A DNA stretch of 64,000 nt from Mycosarcoma maydis (Eukaryota; Basidiomycota; Ustilaginomycetes; Ustilaginales), in NCBI RefSeq assembly GCF_000328475.2, contig NC_026499.1:248001-312000 (forward strand), given 5' to 3'. Both the position numbers and the translations under genes were made by a program. This document shows, piece by piece, positions 52,963 through 62,000 of the stretch. The notes under the pieces are model-generated. The model did no database searches. It had not been told where the DNA came from and saw only the letters and a list, made by a program, of their open reading frames with translations. Each line of letters begins with the position of its first letter. Positions within the stretch are counted from its first letter, which is position 1.

Positions 52963-53262
52963 TGCTGGCTTTGTGCTTCTGGCTTGGCTTCGTTGCTTAG
53001 CTCACAAGACTCAAGACTCGTGACTCACGACTTGGGATTCCGTGACTGCGCTGACAATCAAGATTCACCCATCCTAACACCCACACACATTCACGATTAA
53101 TTGCTCGAGTCGTGAGTCAGAGCGAGGTTGGCAGCCAACAAAGACGAGGGTCACGAGTGTGACGCTTTACATTCTGTGATTGTCTTGTCTTGCTTTGCTT
53201 TGCTTCTCCTCCTCCTCCTATTTTGAGAACTGCGCGCGCTCTCAGCCCGTGTCTGCAGCAAG

Positions 53263-54372
53263 ATGGCTGGAATCGGTGTGGCAACGGGCGCCGCCCTCAG
53301 CAGTGGTATCAATGGCAGCAATGACGCCAATGCCACTCCTTCGCCTTGGGCTGCCTCTAGCTCCTCGTCGTCCTCCAACATCACTGTCGGTGTGCTCGCC
53401 ATCCAAGGCGCGTTCCGCGAACATGCTTCTCACATCAATCGACTCAACACGCTGCACCCGCTCCACACCATTCGTAGCACACTCGTGCGTACACCGGAAC
53501 AACTCGCCGACTGCGATGCGCTCATCATCCCCGGCGGCGAGTCGACCGCGATCTCGCTTGGCTGTGAACGTATCGGTCTGCTGGAGCCTTTGCGCAAATG
53601 GGTACGTGACGGACGACCTGTGTGGGGCACATGTGCAGGTATGATCATGCTCGCCCGAGAAGCGAGTGGAGGCAAGAAGGGCGGTCAGCAGTTGATCGGC
53701 GGTGTAGACGTACGAGTCGGCAGAAACGGCTTTGGTTCGCAGATCGATTCGTTCGAGACCGGCTTGGAGATCCACGGCTTGGATAGACCCCAAGAGTTAT
53801 TCAATGGTGTCTTCATTCGAGCCCCCGTAGTGGACGCTTTGTTGTTACCCAGCGATCTCGAAAAGGTGGCTGTCGATCAACCTACGCTCGTCAAACGCGT
53901 AGATCCCAACACACTTGCCGACTCAGTCCGCACTCCCGTCACCAACACCAACGCCGTACCGATCAGCGCAACAGCAGATTTACCCGCAAATGCCTCTGAA
54001 CCAGCGCTCGCCAAGACGACCATCGCAGACCCAGCACTGCGCATCGTGGTCGCACCTCCGCTCTACGACACCTCGGATCCGATCAGCTCAGCACAAAAGA
54101 GACCTCCCATCGAGATCCTTGCCACCCTACCGGAACCCGTGACGACACCCGCATCGCCTTCGAACCGTCCGGTTTCCGCTCATGTAGCGCAGCGCGATCC
54201 CAGGATGGACGTGGCGCGCAGACCCGACCACGATTCGCAGATCGTCGCCTTGCGGCAGGGTAACATTCTGATGACCAGCTTCCATCCTGAATTGACTCCA
54301 GACACGAGGTTGCACAGTCTTTTTGTCACCAAGCTGGTGATTCCGTACAAGAAGCAGCTGCAGCAGCACTAG
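53263..54372 (+). CDS. Pyridoxal 5'-phosphate synthase, glutaminase subunit (PdxT/SNO family)
   Basis: Releases ammonia from glutamine for the PdxS/SNZ subunit, which builds vitamin B6. The class I glutamine amidotransferase core is complete: VGVLAIQGAFREH, IIPGGESTAIS, the nucleophile Cys in VWGTCAGMIMLA, RNGFGSQIDSFE, FIRAP and the catalytic His-Glu in SFHPELTPD. The product has 369 residues against about 190-225 for the family. The excess is a 35-residue Ser/Ala-rich N-terminus and an insert of roughly 130 residues (about 195-325, Pro/Ala/Thr-rich, including two acidic-basic stretches) between FIRAP and the QIVALRQGNILMTSFHPEL strand. ATG 53263 was chosen as the first in frame. The insert contains no stop or clear intron borders, so it is probably translated. 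A common fungal symbol is PDX2 or SNO1. Confidence 0.9.
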   Translation: MAGIGVATGAALSSGINGSNDANATPSPWAASSSSSSSNITVGVLAIQGAFREHASHINRLNTLHPLHTIRSTLVRTPEQLADCDALIIPGGESTAISLGCERIGLLEPLRKWVRDGRPVWGTCAGMIMLAREASGGKKGGQQLIGGVDVRVGRNGFGSQIDSFETGLEIHGLDRPQELFNGVFIRAPVVDALLLPSDLEKVAVDQPTLVKRVDPNTLADSVRTPVTNTNAVPISATADLPANASEPALAKTTIADPALRIVVAPPLYDTSDPISSAQKRPPIEILATLPEPVTTPASPSNRPVSAHVAQRDPRMDVARRPDHDSQIVALRQGNILMTSFHPELTPDTRLHSLFVTKLVIPYKKQLQQH

Positions 54373-55191
54373 TAAATGCAGCAGTCTAAACCACACAAGG
54401 TTCCCCTTGGCCCGATAGAGAGTTGATTGTTTCCATCCTACTAATCTCATCCATCTAGCATTTGGCTCACTGGAGCATCCCATACATTCTACCTCGCCTC
54501 GTCCGTGCAAGCGCCGCTCGGTGTCTGCACAGCTTACGCTCACTGTGCCAGTAAATTGAGTTTGGACGTGAGTCATGGCAGCACTCACCATTCACGACCG
54601 ATTCACGATTCGTAATTGTGCAAAGCGGAAGGCTTCGGAAGTCGGAGCGTTGCATCACGTGAGTCACAATGTGAATTCACAACCGTGAATTTGGTTGGAA
54701 TTTACGAGGTAAGTCAGTTACGAGTTACGTTACAGTTCGGAAGAAAAGTGAACGCGAAAGGGTCCTCAAATGCTTCTGCAACGGTGCAGCGAAGCAGCCA
54801 AGTCGTGAGTCACAAGTAGCAAAGCACGGTTGTGAGTGCAGTTGCAGTTGCAGTTGCAGTTGCTCCGCGGCAGATGCGTGTGGAGAAATCACGAATAGTT
54901 TTTTTCTTCCCAGATCGAGGTGCAGCTTGTTGCTCTGTACCACCATCACTTTCAGCACAAACAACCACGTCTCGGAACAGCTCGAAAGTTGTATACGATA
55001 CTCTACTTTGCGATCTGTATAGCTTGGTCTTGGTAGTGCAGTCACACGCTTCGACGAAGGTGGGTGTGAATTGTCGACGGACTAGAGCGTGCTTTGTATA
55101 CGAGGTTTCGCTGGAACCACCCATCTGGACAGCGGAACAATCCATGTTCCGACTCAGTGTACTGGGTTGCAAATAATCAAAGTGGTGCATC
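54373..55191. promoter_or_regulatory. HAP3 upstream region
   Basis: About 820 bp. It holds motif words at about 54588-54612 (ATTCACGAC, ATTCACGATTCG), AGTCGTGAGTCAC near 54800 and a GCAGTT-type hexamer run near 54837-54862. A GTAAGT donor-like site lies near 54709. A short upstream reading frame runs ATG 55144 to TAA 55176 (10 codons), in frame with and 15 bases before the HAP3 start. Confidence 0.45.
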
Positions 55192-55884
55192 ATGTCGACA
55201 TCAACGTCCACTTCGACGCCGATAGGCGCATCTACTTTGCTCGATGCGCCCATTTCTGGGACTTGCACACCAGTCTCGTATGCGTCTCCCTCGCCCAATC
55301 CCGCCTCACACACACACACACACTCGCACCTCCACCACTCCACCACCGCATCGAATCATGACACTTCTACACCATCGTCCACAACCTCGATCGATCTCTC
55401 CAACCTCGCCTCGCACCCCACGTACACAGCACTCTTCCCCGACCCGGATCTACCCATAGCCAATATCTCGCGAATCATGAAACGATCGCTACCGGAAAAT
55501 GCGAAAATCGCAAAGGACGCCAAAGAATGCGTTCAAGCGTGCGTCTCGGAACTGATCAGCTTCATCACCTCTGAAGCCTCGGATAAATGTGCTGCCGAAA
55601 AACGAAAGACCATCAACGGCGACGACATCCTCTACGCAATGCGCGTCCTAGGCTTTGACAACTACGAAGAGGTCCTCAGAGTCTACCTCAGCAGATACAG
55701 GATGGATCAGGAATCCAATCCAAGACAGAAAAAGAGAGCCAAAACGGGTACAAAGATCATCGACGATGATGACGATGATGACGATGAAGAAGACGACGAC
55801 GACGCAGCAGAACCAGACCTCACTACCAGACCACACTCGCTTTTCCACAGCCCCGCCTTCCACCATGACTCGTCAAATCCTTGA
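55192..55884 (+). CDS. HAP3: HAP3/NF-YB subunit of the CCAAT-binding complex
   Basis: Histone-fold subunit that pairs with HAP5/NF-YC and HAP2/NF-YA to bind CCAAT boxes. In fungi the complex controls respiration, iron and nitrogen genes. The conserved core spans about residues 87-175: [20 protein letters not shown] (start of the fold and DNA contact), [38 protein letters not shown] and [19 protein letters not shown]. The N-terminus is Ser/Thr/His-rich and disordered. The C-terminus has a strongly acidic run of Asp and Glu (about 192-208). The length of 230 is normal. The start at 55192 gives [10 protein letters not shown]. Its stop lies 174 bp from that of the convergent FAB1-type gene, and the gap shows nothing else. 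Confidence 0.93.
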   Translation: MSTSTSTSTPIGASTLLDAPISGTCTPVSYASPSPNPASHTHTHSHLHHSTTASNHDTSTPSSTTSIDLSNLASHPTYTALFPDPDLPIANISRIMKRSLPENAKIAKDAKECVQACVSELISFITSEASDKCAAEKRKTINGDDILYAMRVLGFDNYEEVLRVYLSRYRMDQESNPRQKKRAKTGTKIIDDDDDDDDEEDDDDAAEPDLTTRPHSLFHSPAFHHDSSNP

Positions 55885-56058
55885 TCCCCACTCGTTACTC
55901 GATACTTCTTGTCTCAGCTTCACTCATCCTTGTACTTCTAGCCGGAACCCACGCTTCGACCAAATTCACAAACAAAATCATCCATCTTTTTCTTCCCAAC
56001 ATCTCTGTGTCTTGCAAATCTCCTTCATAATCATCCGCAAACAGAGCTTTCTGTGCTT

Positions 56059-59000
56059 CTACAACACTGAGGCAAGCCGAGGACGTCTTACACCAGCATC
56101 GCTACCGCTACCGCCGCCTTGAACCGCCCCAGCTTGACCACCCGCCACCTCTGCACACATCCCGTCGAACCCATACTGAGCATCCATCCGAGGCTGACAA
56201 GGTGTACCGATAAAGTAGCTGTCCATGGCCGACAAGAATCGACTCGCATACTCGCCCGGCGGTAAGATCGTCACGTTGCCTTTAGCCTCTTGTCCCTTGA
56301 GTGCCTTCTTCGAGCTAGACTCGAGCTGCTTGGCCAAGGTGAACGCACCGAGGAAGTCAACGATCCTGCATCGAAACGAGGGTCTTTCCGGTGCTTCATC
56401 CGCATTGGCTGCTTCGGCTGCGTCTGGCGCTGCCGACGGATACATGTCGTCCTGCCGAATAGGTCGTTCCATAACTCCGAGGAGCAGTGAATAGTCCATA
56501 ACGTTCGAGGCCGTCAGGAAGTGCGTGTCGTTCTGCAGTGCCCTCAGGAAGAGCTCCTTTTGCGTCTCGGGTACAAATGCCCGCTGACGGTATCGCTCGA
56601 TCCATTCACTGTCCCACCAGACGGCGCTCGAACTCGATGAAGAAGATGCCGGTTTGGGCTCCCCTGTTCCTGCTCTAGCTTCTCCTGTCTGACTCGAGCT
56701 CCATTGGCTACCACCGCTAGACGCCCCACCTGCACTCGCAGCGCCCGTACCGGAGCTTTCGGACTCGTCCAACGCCGCCGACATCACACCTGAATTCATA
56801 GCAGTCGTTGCCGATCCTTGGACCGTCGAACCTTTTGCTCCACCAGAAACATCAACGAGCGGCTGTCCGTTGACCGCTGCGTTGGTCGAAGCCTGCTGCA
56901 GATCCTGTTGCTGTTGAGCACTGAGCTTGACTTTGCGATCGCGGATCCCCTTGAGATCGAATCGGATCGACTTGCCGCCGTCACCTGCCCACAGATTCTC
57001 CAGCAGCATTACGTTCATCTTGAGCTTCGTCTCGCCCGTCTTTATGTCCTTGATTTTGATGCTATATACGCCTGCAATCTTGACGAGCAGCGTCGGGCAA
57101 TCGTTGATAGCAGAGTTCATCATGTAGCGAATATAGGCGGGCGCAAACTCGAGGAATGCCTCCTTCTCGTCGATACTCCACACAGTGAGCAGTTGCTTGG
57201 CAATGAATCGCTCATCGGCGGTCTTGAAAAACGCCGACTTCGACTTGCCGCCCGTCGCGATCCATGGCTGGCACCGCGATAGACTTTGCACGTAGTCGTG
57301 CTCGACTCCCCAGCGCTCGCGAAGCGCCGCAAATTCTTCGGCAAACCACGAGACACAAGAGATCTTGGTGCTACTGTGCACCAGATTGTGCTTGATGTGT
57401 GGCGATTCGGCTGCTTGAGATCCTGGTAGCGTGCTGTTAGAAACGAACGATTGAGTATCCGTATTTGCGACGCCCTCGCCCGTGGATGCGGGTTGCGGTC
57501 CCAACCGATGAGTATTGCGACCGTTTTTTGCCGCAGGAGAGGTTCCAGAAAACAGTTTGACATTGTCCACATCGCGCGAGGTATCAGATACCAAAGAGGA
57601 TGGTCGACGTGACTTAGATGCCGAACGAGGGTGGCCCGGGGATGCAGCCGTTCCATGAACACGAGTTGCCACGCCGCTGAATCGCGAATCTGCAGCCGTC
57701 GAATCTGGTTTCTCTGACGAAAAGATGCTGGCGAGTGACGCGGGACGGCCCGATATAGGCAAGACTTGTGCCTGGAAGGTGAGGTCCGTGCTTGCATTGC
57801 TGATCGTACTTGTGCCGGTGGACTGACCAGGCCGCTGCAGCTGGATCGAAGACTTTCGGTCCGGAATCGACGAGAAGGAAGACTGCGAACGCAGCTCGAA
57901 AGTGCGTCGAAGCGCCGAGACGCTGCCCGGACTGTGCAGACCTGGCCAGGCTGGTGACGGCGTTGCTCGATCCAGGTGAGCTGCAGAGGGCCGTCTCAAA
58001 GGCGTTCGCTGCGGGTTCAGGGTGGTGTCCTGACCGCCGGTAGAGCTTAAGGTTGTCGAGCTGCGCCCGTCGGTCCTGATCTCGTCCATATTGTCGTCAT
58101 CACCGTCATCGCTATCATCGTCGTCATCGTCTTCAGGTTCCTTGATCGAGCCGGCTGAGGATGGAGGCCTTCCATTCGCGGTCATGGCTTGATAACCGGC
58201 GCCTTGTGATTCCGAGATGGTGGAGCCTACGCGTCTCAGCGTCAGTGACAAGATTGATGATTCGCGTCCGCGCTTCTTGCGCTTTAGCACGGCGCGCACG
58301 GGTTCAGCATCATAAAACACCTCGTCCTTGTCCGGGTCGAGCTGAGCAAGCGGCACTTTGCGCATGGACCTATCCGTGAGCAGCATCGACGCAGCTGTTG
58401 CAGTGCTGGCGGTAGAGGTGGATAGGTATGAGCCATTGCTTTTTGCTTCGCTACCGTCCATCACAGCGCTGCGCCATTGTTTCACGTGTTCGTCATTTCT
58501 GCTGCCCATGTACCCTGCGGTGTCTTGCGGCCGATCGGCGAGTGTCCCCATCTCGGCGCGGAAATCGCGCGAACTGAGTGAATAGGCGATGATGGAGAGT
58601 GGTTCGTCGTCGCGAATGATGAAGCAACTTCCAGGAAAAACGCGGCGCCCTGCATCGAAATATTCGGGCTCGTCGTAGGGTGAGGTCTCAAAGTCAGTCT
58701 GCTCCTTCTTGCTAAGATGCTTCTTGGTCCACGCGGTAAGACGGTTTTTGGCCGACTTGGCGCGGTCAACGAAAGCTTTTCGGACGTCATTGATGCCGTC
58801 TAGGAAGAAGGTCCTTTGCAGAGCTTCGTACAGCTCAAACTCGTCCGAACGGAGCGACGAGAGTAGATTGGTGAGCAGACTCAGCGGCTCAGCAACCTGT
58901 TCTGACATCATCGCGCTGGACGAATTTGAAAAGATACCCGGCGTCTCTGCCTGTTGGGCTGTCGACTTTCTGCGGATCGTCTTACCGGCTTCGTCAAGAT

Positions 59001-62000
59001 CGCGCGAGACAACCACATCTTCCAGCTTGGACGTGTTGCTCTTGACGGAAGCGAAAAAGCGTTGAATTTCGAGTCTGGTCTGTTCAGCGATCTGCTTGAA
59101 TCGGCGTTTTTCCGCTTGCACTTGCTTTTGTTTTCTCTCGCGGCGACGTTCGCCACTCGTCTTGAGGCAAGGTCCTTCTATGTGAAGGTCATAGAGGACC
59201 AGAGGCTGCACCTGTACCTTGACCAGCGAACGGCCGCTTCGGAAGAAGCGCAGCAGATTGGGACCCTCTGCAATGCTGCGGCTATCTTCGTTCTTGCCTT
59301 TACGAAGCTGTTGCTGTACAGTAATCAGGCCGCCATAACCTTTGGCACTTGCAGGTTCCAATCCAGCAGCTCGGCGAAGAGCGGGATGGTACGAGATGGC
59401 TTCCAAGTAACGAGCAAAGGAGAGAAGATAAGTAGACTCGGACATGGGCATTGCCTTGCTCTGCCAGCCACTCTGGGCGCTGGCGTTCCACATCCAGATG
59501 CCGCTGGCGCTCGCACTTCCACGTTGATCAACCAGTGGCCGTGTCGTGCCGCTTTCTGCAACTTGTACGGCCGTCTCTGCAACAGCAAATGCGGTGTTGG
59601 CTGCCTCCTTGTCCGTATGAGAGGCAGCGGCGATGGCAGACACGTCAGACTCTCGAGACCTAGTAGGTAGCAATGGGGAAGAAAGCGTTGCGCTTTGCAA
59701 ATTCTGCTCAGCATCTGAATCCGTATCACGCTGCGTCAGGACCTCGGCTTGGTTCTCGTAGAGCCTTGATGGCAGCACAGTGGCAACGATTTTGATACGG
59801 CAGCATCCATGAATAAATTGCAAGCGCTGTTCGGGCGTATCGTAGGCACTGTTGATCCGCTGTCCCGCCGCAGCATCGCTACGATCTTTGGTCACGCCGA
59901 TGTGACTCTTCCCACTGACAACGCGCGAGTCGTGTGCAGCCTTTGCAGCAACATCACCGTCTGCTTCAAGTGCGCAGGCACGGATGCCAAGCTCTTCGAT
60001 GACCTGACCTAGAGGCACGTCTCGGCTATTGCTCAGTCGTTGATAGAAAGCAACTTCTTCACGACACAGGCCCGGAGCGGAGCCACTGCTGGAGAGGAGC
60101 TCGTACGACACGAGCTGGACTGGCCTAGTGCCCTTGCGCTCGTCGGGTTGGTGTTGCGGTTGTTGCTGTCCGCGTAACAAGATTGCACTCCATGCCGAAG
60201 ACGAGGACAGCGTCTGCACACCGACGAAGGGCAGCAGATCGCCCGAGGCGGAGATGCCGTGCGAGGGAGAGGCAAATGTCAGGTGATCTCGACGTTGATC
60301 GGCCAAGAAGCGCAACAACTGTAAACGATGGAAGGCGGCCAGGTAAGCAGAGGTTGGGAACGTTGCCTGATTTGGATCCATACGATATTGGTAGCAGAGG
60401 AGCATCGAGAGCTCTGGGGAGGAGGAGAGTGCTGCTGGGCTGGGGCTTTCAAGGGGAAAAGCGAGCCTTGGTTTCGGCTGGAGTCGAAGTTTTTGAAAGT
60501 TGGTCATCCTGTCCAAAATCTTCGGTGCTCGAAACCGCGACGTGGGATCGTGGTCATTGAGTATCACTTGTGATCCGCCCGCGGCAGAAGCCTGGGAGGT
60601 GACGCTTGCCTCAGAATCAGACACAGCAGTATCTACTCGCGAGGGATCTGAGGACGATGGCCTGGTAAAGGCACTCATCAGTCTTCCAACCAAACCATGT
60701 GCCTTGTTGTTCGAGTGCACTGTTGGATCAGCAGTCGCGACGCGACCCGCGGACGGTGAGGAGGGGGCAGAGTGATTGGGCGTATTGGCAAACAGCGCCG
60801 CTTTTCTGGCGGCGATGGATTGCTTTGGCTCTTCGCCGGCTTTGAAGAGGGCTTTCCTGGTCGCGGTGGATGGCGAGCCATTTGCTACGCTTTCCGTGTG
60901 GTAACGTTGCATTGTGAGTGAAGTTCGAGGAGCATTTGTTGATGTTGCATGACCATCGCTGGTGCTGGGCCTGTCTGCGAAGAAATTTGCAGTGGGCTCG
61001 GCAGATGCAAGCGGAAGCTGACCGATCTTGCCCCACAAGCTTTTGGTCCATTTCCTGGGACCAAACTTAGCAACAGCAAAATCGGCCTCATGCAGGGGTT
61101 CGTCTGCTTGGCGAGTGGATACTGCGTAGTTGGAGGTGTGCAAAGTACTGCTGGCGCCCGAGACGGACCGCGGACGGCTATCCAGGCTCTGTTGCGAGTT
61201 TGAACGAGAAGGGGAAGGCTGGTGGACGAGGCTGGCGCCTTGCTGCGGTGCATCAATTGTCGAAGTGGTGCGCGCTGGCACCTTGAGGATCTTGGGTCGA
61301 GCTGCATCCGAATCGCTAAGGAAGCTGGACTCAAGAAGCATCGACATGCCGACGTAGAGGGCAAGCTCCAACAGCTCGACCAGAGTCTGCTTTTGTTCTT
61401 CCGTCTGGACACGACAGACGAAGCTACCACCGACGAGCCTTACACGCTCATCTTCATCGTGAGGCGAAACACTGGATCTGCGGTCATGCGACGAAGCGCA
61501 GTGATGCGCAAAGAGCTCATCGCCGTCATAGAGGTCAGCCTTCCATGCAATTGAACCAATCTCTTGCTCCTCAATGTGGGGGTCGGCATTTTTTTGAGCC
61601 TCATTATTCGGGAGGACATGGTCGACTGTGCCTGCTTTGGCCGTCATATCAGACCTTGTCGAGATACTGGAACCTATGTCAGCCTCTTGAGCAGTGGCTG
61701 TTACTTTATTGAAATCTCTAGCGGTAATGGTTCCCGACCTTCGACGACGCTTATTATCAGGGGCATCGGCGACTGAGATGGAAGCGCATAGGCGACAGAC
61801 AACCATCTTGGCCCATTCATCGCAGCCTTGACCAATCTTGGCCAGATGCTCGCGCTCGGCCCTCTCGAGTGCATCGGTCTCGGCTGCTTCAGCTTGGCTG
61901 GCAAAGGAGCGCAGACTGGGTCGGCTGGATTGAGGACGCAAAGCGGCAGAAGCAGCGAGGACTGCATCGACCGAATCTTCTGGTTTGGTGCCATTTGCTG

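Larger units (their letters stand above)
52559..53262. promoter_or_regulatory. Divergent promoter region of CTR9 and PDX2
   Basis: 704 bp between two start codons. It contains the ATTCGTG array (52787-52838), the TTGTGCG array (52935-52962), CTCGTGACTCACGAC words near 53015, ATTCACGATT near 53090 and AGTCGTGAGT near 53109. A pyrimidine-rich stretch (about 53180-53220) lies just before the PDX2 start. Confidence 0.55.
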
